Positions 52,008-61,359 of a stretch of DNA of 64,000 nt are shown one piece after another (the stretch's first letter is position 1; the number at the start of each line of letters is the position of its first letter). Both the position numbers and the translations under genes were made by a program. The stretch is from positions 5,871,501 through 5,935,500 of the forward strand of contig NZ_CP080545.1 of the NCBI RefSeq assembly GCF_019550795.1, in the 5' to 3' direction. This DNA is from Paenibacillus sp. sptzw28 (GTDB taxonomy: Bacteria; Bacillota; Bacilli; Paenibacillales; Paenibacillaceae). The notes under the pieces were generated by a model. It ran no database searches. It was given only the letters and a program-made list of their open reading frames with translations, and was not told where the DNA came from.

Positions 52008-53273
52008 TCACAAGCCTTTTTGTACTTCCAGCGGCAAAGAGATGGTGCACACCGTGCCTTTGCCTTTTTCACTTTCATAAATTATGCTTCCTTTCATCGC
52101 CTTAATGATACGTACTGCAACAGAGGTGCCGAGACCAGTCCCGCTTTCTTTCGTAGTATAGAACAGTGTCCCAATACGCTTGACCTCTTCCGGGGTCATC
52201 CCTTTACCTTTGTCAATTATTTTGAGTTCAACATGGTCACCTTGTAGTGCCAGTTTTATTTGTACAACCTCATTTTCCGTTGAAGCCTCTACCGCGTTTT
52301 TTATGACGTTGACTAATGCTTGCTGCAGTTGACCGCGGTCGGTATGCATATAAATTTGCTGCTCCACTCGGCTCTCGAACTGTACTCCTTTGTAACTTGC
52401 CAACGGCGTTAGCAGTATAGTGATATTCTCAATTAACTCAGATAAAGAAAACTTCTCATATTTTGTCAATTTCGGCTTGGAGAAGTTTAGATAATCCTCT
52501 ATTATTACCTCTGCTCTTGCAAGCTCCTCCAACGCAAATTCCAAATATTTCCGATTTTTCCCCTCGAGAATCGTTTCACTCATGAGTTGTAGAAAACCTT
52601 GAACAACGGTCAACGGATTACGGATTTCATGTGCAATGGATGCGGCGACTTCACCTGATGTCTTCAGCTTTTCCGCCCGCCAAATTTCCTCTTTCATTAC
52701 AGCCCGTTCAAAGTTAAATTCCTGGAGTGTGCAAGATAACCAAGTCCCTAATGTTTGAATTAATCCAAAAAGCAAAACTGCTTGGATGGGCTCAAAATCC
52801 AAGGGCTTTTCAACCTGCGTAAGGAGTGTATATGAAATTAATATAAGCATCATTACAACTGAGGGGAAAACGGAAATGAGGACCACCGCTCTTATTCGCC
52901 GGCGCCCGGTTAGACCAGCGATTTTCTTGACGAATAATAAGGGTCCCAAAAACGCTAACGTAATACTTATAAATCCAAACAATAACGCATCCCCGCCAAG
53001 ATATGTCCGGGTAGCCAAGATCATTAGGTAATTTATACTACCCGCAATCGGCCCACCGTACAACGTTGAAATCACAAGCGGGACATATCTGAGATCCCAG
53101 TATAAATCCAGTGCGTAGTATGAGAAAATCAAGCATAGAGAAGACGATATTCCATACAAAAGGCCCATCGCATAAGGAGATTTGGAGTACCGCGATCGGT
53201 CACCAAACGCTGTATACACTAATACTGGAGCTAAGACGATAAGGACGTTAAGAAATAATTTTTCCAATAACAT
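52008..53273 (-). CDS. Membrane sensor histidine kinase (KinB-like)
   Basis: About 421 residues from ATG 53273; an ATG at 53339 lacks a ribosome binding site. Six hydrophobic segments of the 5TM-LYT type in the first 190 residues, then HisKA with VAASIAHEIRNPLTVVQGFLQ and HATPase with NVIKNAVEAS, DKGKGMTPEE and SGTGLGTSVA. The short sensor with no extracytoplasmic domain resembles KinB-type sporulation kinases. No response regulator is adjacent. It converges on the regulator at 51343 with a 2-base gap. Confidence 0.85.
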   Translation of the reverse strand: MLLEKLFLNVLIVLAPVLVYTAFGDRSRYSKSPYAMGLLYGISSSLCLIFSYYALDLYWDLRYVPLVISTLYGGPIAGSINYLMILATRTYLGGDALLFGFISITLAFLGPLLFVKKIAGLTGRRRIRAVVLISVFPSVVMMLILISYTLLTQVEKPLDFEPIQAVLLFGLIQTLGTWLSCTLQEFNFERAVMKEEIWRAEKLKTSGEVAASIAHEIRNPLTVVQGFLQLMSETILEGKNRKYLEFALEELARAEVIIEDYLNFSKPKLTKYEKFSLSELIENITILLTPLASYKGVQFESRVEQQIYMHTDRGQLQQALVNVIKNAVEASTENEVVQIKLALQGDHVELKIIDKGKGMTPEEVKRIGTLFYTTKESGTGLGTSVAVRIIKAMKGSIIYESEKGKGTVCTISLPLEVQKGL

Positions 53274-53435
53274 ACCTTGTACGATCCCCTTATAAAAGGA
53301 TAAAGGGAGAATAGCTGAAATGGAGCATTCTCTCTGCATATTAATTCTTTGTTATTGTGTGATTTCCTCTTTATTAGGTATTACTCCCAGTAAACGCTGC
53401 AGAACCCCCATAACTCCAAATTTATTGTCAAATAC

Positions 53436-54392
53436 TTAGTCTTGCCTGAAAATAATAGCCGTCCCGAGAAGGGAGGCGCCCGGTACAACAACATCTCCTC
53501 TCGCCGTCTCGATCATCGGAAATCCGTGCGCTTCAAGATGCCGACGGGTGGCGTGAAGGTCGCGCACTTTTACTGTATATCCGGCAAATCCCGGTAAAGA
53601 AGGGAGGGCTTCTCCCGGAAGCAGATCGGTTAAACGGGAATCTGGAATGATCGTAATGCGCCCGCCGCCGAGATCAAACACGCGTGCCTCCCCCTCTGTT
53701 CGCGCCTCGACTCCCAAATAAAGTCGATACCGTGCCACACATGGATCGAATTCTCCATCCCCGGTACACAGGATTGCTTCGACTAACTCGGTTGCCCCAT
53801 TCGGATGATCTGTTTTGATCTGTGTCTGCAAAGCGTCCAATGGTGGATTTTCAGCGAATGCCAACCGTCCTTCGATAACATGTTCATCATCAATTTCGAG
53901 CAAGCGCACAGGAACAAGCTGCGTACCGGACGACGTCTCCACGGGACGCTGCACGGTGAGAACACCTCCGTGTCCGACTCCTTCCTGGTCCAGACGAGCC
54001 GCAGATGAGACCGCATCGGAGGAGGAGAAGACCAAAATATGCATTCCCTCGAAGCGAGCCAGACAGCGAGAGATAGTGACAACAGTACGGTTAATCGAAG
54101 CGATGATTCGGGAGAGTGCAGTTGGAGGCGCCGAAAGCGATACAAAATGGGCATCGTCAGGAATTCTCCCACCCTCCCGCACGACCGTTACGATTTCAAT
54201 AAAATTGTCAACAAATGCGATATGCGCATTAGCCGCTCCGAAGGGTTTAGGTGTCTCGCCTTCCTGCCCAGCCATCATCGGGTAGGCAGGCGGCTGGCAT
54301 ACGAAGCCTAGCTTTCGATACAGTTCCAACGCCGTTTCCATTTCATAGACAACATGCCCTACATGATGAATTTTGTTTATTTCGATACTCAT
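53436..54392 (-). CDS. VOC/glyoxalase-superfamily protein with two domains
   Basis: 318 residues from ATG 54392 (AGGAGG upstream). Two VOC-type halves: KIHHVGHVVYEMETALELYRKLGF at the start and a second half with FAGYTVKVRDLHATRRHLEAHGF near the end. Such double-domain proteins bind metal and a small organic ligand, or act as dioxygenase or isomerase. A tetR remnant lies just upstream, probably its former repressor. Confidence 0.78.
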   Translation of the reverse strand: MSIEINKIHHVGHVVYEMETALELYRKLGFVCQPPAYPMMAGQEGETPKPFGAANAHIAFVDNFIEIVTVVREGGRIPDDAHFVSLSAPPTALSRIIASINRTVVTISRCLARFEGMHILVFSSSDAVSSAARLDQEGVGHGGVLTVQRPVETSSGTQLVPVRLLEIDDEHVIEGRLAFAENPPLDALQTQIKTDHPNGATELVEAILCTGDGEFDPCVARYRLYLGVEARTEGEARVFDLGGGRITIIPDSRLTDLLPGEALPSLPGFAGYTVKVRDLHATRRHLEAHGFPMIETARGDVVVPGASLLGTAIIFRQD

Positions 54393-54462
54393 TGGTACAA
54401 CCTCCTCATTTTGAGAAATTTGGCAAACATACCGAGTGCTCGCTACGTTTTGATTAAAAAAA

Positions 54463-55034
54463 TTATGCTTTTAGCTCCGAATAAAACCCATCCCACAATT
54501 CCAACAAATTACGCTTCATCGAGAGGCCGTCGTTTCCTGCCAGGATGCTTCGTATGCCGATTCCATCGGAAGAAGAAACGAACATCTTTGCAATATGTTC
54601 GCTGCTCATGGAAGTTAGGATTTCACCTTGCTTTTGGCAACGTGAATTACTTTCACCCAAGCATCCAACTCCTCTTGTTGGGTCTCAGCCAGCTTCTCCC
54701 GAAAATGCGGGAACAGCTTTAAAGCGTCAAAGAACAAAGAGAAGTAGTTCAAATCGAAATCACGACCTTCCCCAGTCAACCACTCGATATAGTCATGATA
54801 ATAATTGTGAAGGGAACTCCGGTCGAGTTTGCTCAAATGTACCTCGAGAACAGTCTGCAGAGCATTTTCCACAATTTCGAGAAACAACTCGTCTTTTGTC
54901 TTAAAATAGTGGAAGAATGCACCTTGTGACACTCCGGCGTTTTCTACGATCTCTTTTATAGTAACTTCCTTGAAGCTTTTTCTCAGAAAAAGCTGAAACG
55001 AGACGCGAATGATAGTCTCCCGCGTAGTTTTCAC
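54463..55034 (-). pseudogene. TetR-family regulator, frameshifted
   Basis: ATG 55034 starts a normal TetR protein: IIRVSFQLFLRKSFKEVTIKEIVENAGVSQGAFFHYFKTKDELF. After residue about 137 (HVAKSK) the frame shifts near 54625-54640; the other frame continues GEILTSMSSEHIAKMFVSSSDG to a stop at 54463. The restored protein would be about 190 residues, normal for TetR. The uninterrupted version ends at 54615. It could be a real mutation or a sequencing error. Confidence 0.75.
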
Positions 55035-55161
55035 CCGAATCCCTCACCTTCACTCCCACCGATAAAACATAGCGAGCACTCTGTATGTTCAACAACATAA
55101 ATTGTTAATTGGAGCAATCCCGCAAGCAGGTGGATTCATTCATCCTCTAGTTGACTCAAGT

Positions 55162-56139
55162 TTATGTCCGTTCCATTCCACAGGTTCGACTGACGATTTC
55201 ATGCTTATAATTATTAGCTATCTGCTCCCCTTGGTTTCTAATCCTGTCTGCCACAAAAGCAGGCTCAAGCACGCGAACATCCGGGCCGTAGCTGAGTATC
55301 ATGCCGTACATCCAATGATTATTTGGATAGCTGACTCTGACGTGCAGCGACCCATCTTCCTGAATCTCGACATTGTCCAGACCGAAGGCTTCCTCCACCC
55401 GCACTCTTAAATGGGAGCGGAAATGCAGCAAAAGCGGTACGGAAGGGCCGGTCTCCTGATTTCCCCATCGCGCGTCAAGCTCACTCATTCGAACGCCCCG
55501 GTTTGTGAAATGCTCCATATGGACCCGTAAGCCGCTTACTCTCGAGAGTCTGAAAGTGCGGTAGTCATTGCGCAGCCTGCAGTAGGCGTACAAATACCAA
55601 GCGTAGCCTTTCCAGGCAAGCCCAATAGGTTCGACCTCCCGCTGTTCCCCGATTCCATCCGTATTTGTATACAGGAATGAAACAACCGTCCTGTTCTTCG
55701 ATGCTTGACGCAGCGAGGCTAGTATGGATTTGTCCTTTAATCCGCCTCCATACCACAGGTTCGTATCGAAAATAAGCGTTTCGCCTGCCTCTTCCATCTG
55801 GGTTTGCTCCGACCTCGCCACTAGCGCCTTGATTTTAGCCAATAAACCATCCATCTCCTGATCGTTAAGCGATGCTTGCACGCCCTTTAGCGCAACCAGA
55901 ATCGACTGCAAATCGTCAAACGTCACAATTTGCCGATCAATACGGAACTGCTCCATGATCTCGTATCCCCCGTCGTTTCCGGTGTACGAGACTAAAGGAA
56001 TGCCTGAAGTATTAATAGTCTCCAAATCACGATAAATCGTCCGAAGCGATACCTCGAACTTATCCGCAAGCGTTTGGGCGTTAACCCGGCGCTGACTTAA
56101 TAACACCATTGTAATGCCAAGCAGACGCTGTATTTTCAA
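55162..56139 (-). CDS. YafY-type WYL-domain transcriptional regulator
   Basis: 325 residues. N-terminal winged helix with RLLGITMVLLSQRRVNAQTLADKFEVSLRTIYRDLETI; WYL domain with IGLAWKGYAWYLYAYCRLRNDYRTFRLSRV in the middle. It is divergent from the epoxide hydrolase gene, and an inverted repeat lies between them. WYL proteins sense small ligands and regulate adjacent genes, here presumably the hydrolase. Confidence 0.9.
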   Translation of the reverse strand: MKIQRLLGITMVLLSQRRVNAQTLADKFEVSLRTIYRDLETINTSGIPLVSYTGNDGGYEIMEQFRIDRQIVTFDDLQSILVALKGVQASLNDQEMDGLLAKIKALVARSEQTQMEEAGETLIFDTNLWYGGGLKDKSILASLRQASKNRTVVSFLYTNTDGIGEQREVEPIGLAWKGYAWYLYAYCRLRNDYRTFRLSRVSGLRVHMEHFTNRGVRMSELDARWGNQETGPSVPLLLHFRSHLRVRVEEAFGLDNVEIQEDGSLHVRVSYPNNHWMYGMILSYGPDVRVLEPAFVADRIRNQGEQIANNYKHEIVSRTCGMERT

Positions 56140-56203
56140 ATCGATCTCTCCCCTGTTGAAGCTATCGCCTTTCTTTTATCTTATCAGAAATTACTATTTT
56201 CTT

Positions 56204-56223
56204 CCTGACATACTGTTGTCAGG
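56204..56223. promoter_or_regulatory. Dyad operator between yafY-type gene and epoxide hydrolase
   Basis: CCTGACA (56204-56210) and TGTCAGG (56217-56223) form a perfect 7-base dyad with a 6-base centre. It overlaps TTGTCA, a likely -35 for the hydrolase, with a TAAGAA-like -10 17 bases downstream. The position fits repression by the WYL regulator. Confidence 0.7.
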
Positions 56224-56280
56224 GAGAGGGATCTACAATAAGAATATAAGTCAACAACACACTTTAGGAGGAACTAAATC

Positions 56281-57465
56281 ATGAAAACGTCTGATACCCT
56301 TAACTCAAGCTTAGGTGAAATCCACCCTTATCAAATCGAAACTTCGCAAGCCGAGCTGGACGACCTTAATCTTCGTTTGTCTTTAACACGATGGCCTGAC
56401 GAGATTCCGGGAACGGGATGGAATTATGGTGTACCGCTTCTTTTTGTGAAAGAGATGGCGGACTATTGGAGAACGGCATTTGACTGGCGTAAGCAGGAAG
56501 CACGCCTTAACGAGATCCCGCAATTTACAACTACACTTGACGGTGCTAATGTCCATTTCTTCCATATCCAATCCCCTGAGCCGAATGCCATGCCACTCCT
56601 GCTCATTCACGGGTGGCCCGGATCACCAGTTGAGTTTCTGGATCTTATCGGACCGCTAACGGATCCAACCTCGTATGGTGGCGATGCGGCAGACGCGTTT
56701 CATCTCGTAATACCGTCGATTCCGGGCTTTGGTTTATCTGGTCCCACGACTGAGGCAGGATGGACATCCGGCCGCGCGTCCAAAGCCTTCGTGGAATTAA
56801 TGAATCGGCTGGGCTATGAACGCTACGGCGTACAAGGTGGAGATATGGGCGCGATGATCGCCCCGGAAATAGGCCGCATAGCGGCAAACCAAGTTTCCGG
56901 CGTCCACGTCAACGCTGCCACGATGGGTTTCATCCCAATGGGTCAGGTTGAAGAAGACGTGCTCTCCTCACTTACAGAAGCAGAAAAAGCCCGACTCGCG
57001 CGTCTGGGTCAATTTATGAGCCAGCGGTTCGGCTTTAACATGATTCAATCGACAAGACCACAAACACTGGCTTATGGGCTCCATGATTCTCCAGTCGGTC
57101 TGCTCGCCTGGACATCCGAATTGTTCTATGGATTCGGAGATCATGTGGGGGCTGTTGACAGGGACCGTTTCTTAACCAATCTTATGCTGTACTGGCTGAC
57201 CGGAACGGCCAACTCTTCAGCCCGGATGTATTATGAAGGAGCACACGATCCAGCTGCCTGGGCACCCAAGGCTCCATCGCCAACTCCTGTAGGCGTTGCC
57301 GTCTTCGAGCAATCCGACGTTGCGATTCGCCGTTATGCGGAGCAGAGCAACAACATTGTGCATTGGAGTGAATTCAACAGAGGCTCTCATTTCGCAGCGA
57401 TTGATGCGCCGGATTTAATGATAAGTGATATCCGCACTTTCTTCCGGAATGTAGTAAGTAATTGA
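56281..57465 (+). CDS. Epoxide hydrolase-like alpha/beta hydrolase
   Basis: 394 residues. The N-terminal EHN domain (IHPYQIETSQAELDDLNLRLSLTRWP) is followed by the hydrolase fold with the oxyanion-hole HGWPGS and GYERYGVQGGDMGA carrying the nucleophile Asp, and a late His in FNRGSHFAAIDAP. This is the microsomal-type epoxide hydrolase family. It would open epoxide rings; the substrate is unknown. Behind AGGAGG, with a promoter-operator upstream. Confidence 0.9.
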   Translation: MKTSDTLNSSLGEIHPYQIETSQAELDDLNLRLSLTRWPDEIPGTGWNYGVPLLFVKEMADYWRTAFDWRKQEARLNEIPQFTTTLDGANVHFFHIQSPEPNAMPLLLIHGWPGSPVEFLDLIGPLTDPTSYGGDAADAFHLVIPSIPGFGLSGPTTEAGWTSGRASKAFVELMNRLGYERYGVQGGDMGAMIAPEIGRIAANQVSGVHVNAATMGFIPMGQVEEDVLSSLTEAEKARLARLGQFMSQRFGFNMIQSTRPQTLAYGLHDSPVGLLAWTSELFYGFGDHVGAVDRDRFLTNLMLYWLTGTANSSARMYYEGAHDPAAWAPKAPSPTPVGVAVFEQSDVAIRRYAEQSNNIVHWSEFNRGSHFAAIDAPDLMISDIRTFFRNVVSN

Positions 57466-57851
57466 TCCTTTAAATCAGCAGTGAGATGACAACAAAGCCT
57501 AATCTCCAGAAAATCGTAATCGAATGTTCAAAATAAAAAACACCGGTTAAAGCTAAATCAAAGATGAGCTTCAAGCCAAAAATCAGCCTCCATAGAAGGG
57601 GGCTCTTTCTTATGTTCTCAGCCGCTTGGATCATGCTCACGTCCTCACCTTGCTTTAACCCATATTAGCACATATCCTTGTGGGAGGCGCTGAAAATGAA
57701 CATCTGCACCGGACGGAGAAGTTTTTTATACGCAGATAAAAAAACGCAGCGATCCGAACGCGATCAGCTGCGTTTTGTGTTATTCATTGCTTGGTGTAAA
57801 TACACTACGAAGATATTTTCCCAATTTCAACTACTCAGGATGATTCTTCGA
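57466..57851. other. Intergenic region with two terminators
   Basis: AGCCTCC / GGGGGCT followed by CTTTCTT (57585-57604) may end the epoxide hydrolase transcript. AAAACGCAGC / GCTGCGTTTT (57741-57776) lies past the terC-family gene and probably ends that one. No coding region is credible between them. Confidence 0.6.
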
Positions 57852-58625
57852 TTAGGCATTGTTTGCCTTAGAAGGTTTCTTGCTGGGGGCAAACCACCCA
57901 AGAAGGGCTATCGCCACCAAGACAACATAAAAGGCGACGGTCCAGCCCGTGCTATGTGGAAAATGAGTATCCAAAACCCCAATATCCTCATGGGCAAGCG
58001 TAATTACCGCAAGCTTTACCCCAACCCACGCAACGATTGCATAAGCCGTTGTCTCAAGCGCTGGCCGCTCACCAAGAAGCTTTACAAACCAAGTTGCTGC
58101 ATATTTGATTAAAACTAAGCCGGCAATTCCGCCAAGCACCACTACAATAAATTGTCCACCGTCCATACCGCCGAAATCGCCAAGCGGAGAGTCTGGCAGT
58201 CCAAGCGCAAGCGCAACCGCAGCAAGAATGGAATCAATTGCAAAGGCGAGGTCTGCCAGTGCAATTTTTCCTACTGTAGGGTAAAAGCCTTTCCCTGCGG
58301 CTTCTTGCTTTAGGTCCGCGTGAATATTCTCATTCTTCTTGCCGAACCGCGCTTGGATGATATGCTTTAATCCTAAGTATAGAAGATAAGCCGCACCAAT
58401 TGCCTGCACCTGCCAGACATTTGCGATAAAGGAAATCGCAAACAGAGCGGCAAAACGAAAGACAATGGCCAAAATGATTCCATAGTTGATGGCTCGTTTC
58501 TTCTGTTCGTCCGGCAAATGCTTTGCGATGACCGCCAATACGAGCGCATTGTCAGCCGACAGCAATCCCTCCAAACCGATAAGAATGAGTAACGCCCACG
58601 CATACTCTAACCACAATGATTCCAA
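57852..58625 (-). CDS. TerC-family integral membrane protein
   Basis: 257 residues from TTG 58625 (GAGAGGAG 8 bases upstream); the open frame continues to 58748 but without a good start site. About seven membrane segments with the TerC motifs EGLLSADNALVLAV and ALADLAFAIDSILAA. B. subtilis relatives (YkoY, YceF) are linked to metal, often manganese, delivery. I looked for a yybP-ykoY-type manganese leader upstream and did not find one. Confidence 0.85.
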   Translation of the reverse strand: MESLWLEYAWALLILIGLEGLLSADNALVLAVIAKHLPDEQKKRAINYGIILAIVFRFAALFAISFIANVWQVQAIGAAYLLYLGLKHIIQARFGKKNENIHADLKQEAAGKGFYPTVGKIALADLAFAIDSILAAVALALGLPDSPLGDFGGMDGGQFIVVVLGGIAGLVLIKYAATWFVKLLGERPALETTAYAIVAWVGVKLAVITLAHEDIGVLDTHFPHSTGWTVAFYVVLVAIALLGWFAPSKKPSKANNA

Positions 58626-58922
58626 CTTGAATTCTCCTCTCAACACCTTGGTAAGTAAAGACAGCCAACAACGTTCTAGGTAGTAAAATTTACTTGCCCC
58701 GCAATAGGTATACGTAATAAGTCGCCGCTGGAGTTCAATTTTTTTCATATGCCTTCGACACGAACGAAAAAAACGGCGTTTATGTTTATCGTAGCCCGGG
58801 GGTTAGAAGCAGGAAGGCTCGTCCATTTTAGAATAAAGAAATAATTTTTTTCTAACTAAAGGGGATACATGAAGGGTGGCCCGTGGATCCGCAAGTTGAA
58901 AGCTATGAACTGAAACGACGAA

Positions 58923-58950
58923 ACAAAGGCTGCCATGAGGCAGCCTTTGT
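58923..58950 (-). terminator. Terminator of the PKD-domain secreted protein gene
   Basis: Perfect 12-base arms ACAAAGGCTGCC / GGCAGCCTTTGT with a 4-base loop, about 105 bases past the minus-strand stop at 59055. The rest of 58626-59054 holds no gene. Confidence 0.75.
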
Positions 58951-59054
58951 ATTCTTCACAATAAACTTGACTTACATTCTTGCTCCGATAGTCATCTGTG
59001 ATTTTTGTTTACTTCTTGTAAGTTAATAACCCTTATCTTTCTTTACCGCCCCGC

Positions 59055-61079
59055 TTACGCTCTTCTCTCCGGCATCGGCAGGAACACTATATTGATCGGC
59101 GTGTTGCTGGCCGAGGCTATCGTGAAGACGATATCCACCGTCTCCGAGGTCACGCCGGTGCGGTACAGAACCACCGTCTCGTTCGGATTCTTCAGAATGC
59201 TGGTGTTCGTCACCTGCACGAGCCCGCCGTTTACGATGAACGCGCCGGTATATTCGCCGCCGCGCGCGTTCAGCCCGATCAGCGTGTTCGGCGCAACATT
59301 GATCCTCATGCGGTATAGTACGCCGAAATTGCCATGATTGTATTCCAGATTGCCCGTCATTTCATCGATGCCGTCCAGAAGTTTATCGACCTTGCTGTCT
59401 CCCAGCACAATCCGTTCCGCCGATTGTCCCAGCTGGGTCTCGCTGATCTCGATGTGGCGATCCGCGTAGAAAAACGTACCTCGGACGTGCAGATTTTTCC
59501 CATTCGCATCCGTGTCCCGCGGCATCGGCTGGATGGAATCGAGCGCGCCGAACAGCGCCTTCGGGTCCTCCGTATCCCACAGCACGACGATGCGGTACGT
59601 AATTTCCTTATCCGAGACGATGTCCGCATAAGCGGAATACACTTCGCCTTGCTTGATCGGCACGTTCGACAGCTCCGGCAGCAGAATCGTCGATTCCCCG
59701 GCTGCAAGCGTCGTATACGTTACCGGCGTATTGCGGTTCACCGCGTCCAGGTATCGAACCGCCGCCATCTTGCCGGAGTTGACTGAAATTTTATCCGGTC
59801 CGCCCTGGCCCCATGCCCCGACGCCGACCTTCGCGGAGAGACCGCTGGTGTTCGTTGCGATCAGATGCATCTTGACCCGGTAGCCCGTCGCATTCTCATT
59901 GTAGAACAGGAACCTCGCCTTGCCCGTCAGCTGCGACCGGTAAGCGAGGCCTGTCGTCACCCACCGCTCCGGACTGTTGCTGTTCACTAGCTGAGCGGGG
60001 TCGTTGACGGACTCGTATGTCACCGTCGGATAGTGGAGCACCTCGGAGCCATCCATCGCATACTTCTCGCCGGCCGGCATGAACAGCAGATCGAATTCCT
60101 CCTGCGTATACAGCACCTCGGACGTGACCGCAATCGTCTTGGAGACCGAATTCGTCAAGCCCTCCTCATCCTGCACCTCGAGCGTTACCGAATAGTTCCC
60201 GGGCTCAAAGTATGCAAGCGGTTTAACGCCGGGCTTAAATCCGGTCGGAACCGAACCGCTCCACTTGCTCGACTTGATGCTGCTGCGGTCATCAGTGCTT
60301 GTATCCGTCAGCAGAACCGGCTCGCCAATCCGGTATACAGGCTTGTCGGCCATGAAATCGGCCACCGGCGGCTGATTCGGCATCTGCACGTCGATAGTGA
60401 CGCTGTAAGGCTCGCTCCAGCTGCCGTACTCGTTCTTCACGCGGCGAGTGACCGTATGCGGACCGGACTCCAGGAACACGTCCTGGCGGCCTTCCCACAC
60501 CTCGTTCTCATTGGACGGATCCATGACGGACGGAGCCCCGTCCACCAGATAGGTGACGACCGTCTGTCCGGCGTAGATCACATCCGGCTGCACCGTGAAA
60601 TCCGCTTTCGGCGCGCCTTTCCAGGTAATGACCGTATCCGTGCCCTTGACGGAAATTTTGCTGCCCGTCAGGTTCGCCCACATGCGGAGCGGAACCATGA
60701 GCGAGCCCTTTAGGATGAACGTCGGACCCGGGCCTTCCACAGGCGAGCCGTTCAAGATGATCGTGCGGCTTCCCGGCTTGAAGCGAAGCTCGATCGTTCC
60801 ATTGGACGCAATCGATTCTTTGGTCGCCGCCGCATACGACAGCTTATAGCCGAACGGGCCGGCAAGGCCGTTGAGCGCCGCGTAGGAGGAACCGTTCTTG
60901 ACCGTCAGCGGCTGGGCCGCCTGCAGGGCTTTGCCGCCGTTAAACGTCATCGACTTGCTGTTCTTCTTCAGAACCAGTTGATTGTCCGAAGAGACTGTCT
61001 CCGCTGAGAGCGCGGGGACGGCGCCGACAAAAAGAATGAGGACTAACCATACCTGTACCAACCATCTGATTTGATTCAT
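59055..61079 (-). CDS. Large secreted protein with stalk and PKD domains
   Basis: 674 residues from ATG 61079 (AAAGGAG 7-8 bases upstream). Signal peptide 1-27. A copper-amine-oxidase-N-like stalk domain at about 30-150 (LKGSLMVPLRMWANLTGS), then PKD-like modules around 155-340 (PPVADFMADKPVYRIGEPVLLTDTS; YFEPGNYSVTLEVQDEEG), and a large beta-rich C-terminal region without recognisable catalytic residues. Probably wall-associated or secreted. The function is unknown. Confidence 0.8.
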   Translation of the reverse strand: MNQIRWLVQVWLVLILFVGAVPALSAETVSSDNQLVLKKNSKSMTFNGGKALQAAQPLTVKNGSSYAALNGLAGPFGYKLSYAAATKESIASNGTIELRFKPGSRTIILNGSPVEGPGPTFILKGSLMVPLRMWANLTGSKISVKGTDTVITWKGAPKADFTVQPDVIYAGQTVVTYLVDGAPSVMDPSNENEVWEGRQDVFLESGPHTVTRRVKNEYGSWSEPYSVTIDVQMPNQPPVADFMADKPVYRIGEPVLLTDTSTDDRSSIKSSKWSGSVPTGFKPGVKPLAYFEPGNYSVTLEVQDEEGLTNSVSKTIAVTSEVLYTQEEFDLLFMPAGEKYAMDGSEVLHYPTVTYESVNDPAQLVNSNSPERWVTTGLAYRSQLTGKARFLFYNENATGYRVKMHLIATNTSGLSAKVGVGAWGQGGPDKISVNSGKMAAVRYLDAVNRNTPVTYTTLAAGESTILLPELSNVPIKQGEVYSAYADIVSDKEITYRIVVLWDTEDPKALFGALDSIQPMPRDTDANGKNLHVRGTFFYADRHIEISETQLGQSAERIVLGDSKVDKLLDGIDEMTGNLEYNHGNFGVLYRMRINVAPNTLIGLNARGGEYTGAFIVNGGLVQVTNTSILKNPNETVVLYRTGVTSETVDIVFTIASASNTPINIVFLPMPERRA

Positions 61080-61197
61080 GCTCGACTCCTTTACGTTATG
61101 TATAATCCGCGCTGCATCGAAACAGCCACCATCGTATTGACTCAACTAACTCCAAAAAGTTGCGTAATTTGGTAAATTAAGTCCGTAATTAAAATCA

Positions 61198-61225
61198 GCG
61201 CAAGGTCCTTATAAGGACCTTGCGC
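61198..61225. repeat. Perfect 28-base palindrome
   Basis: GCGCAAGGTCCTTA and its exact complement meet without a loop. It lies 119 bases upstream of the secreted-protein gene start and could be a terminator or a regulatory dyad; no clear T run follows on either side. Confidence 0.6.
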
Positions 61226-61359
61226 CAATGCGGGTGACGGCGCGGACGGGCGCCGAGATGCTCTGTTACTGATTATCTTGGTTCCTTTGTTAAACTTTTC
61301 TGCCTTGTCGGGTTAAGGAGGCTGCCGTTGCCTGCCTGCAGCCTCGCCCTCGTGATTGT

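Noticed and set aside
58626..59054. Manganese-sensing yybP-ykoY leader before the TerC-family gene
   Set aside because: The conserved GGGGAGUAG-type core and paired loops were looked for on the minus strand and not found.
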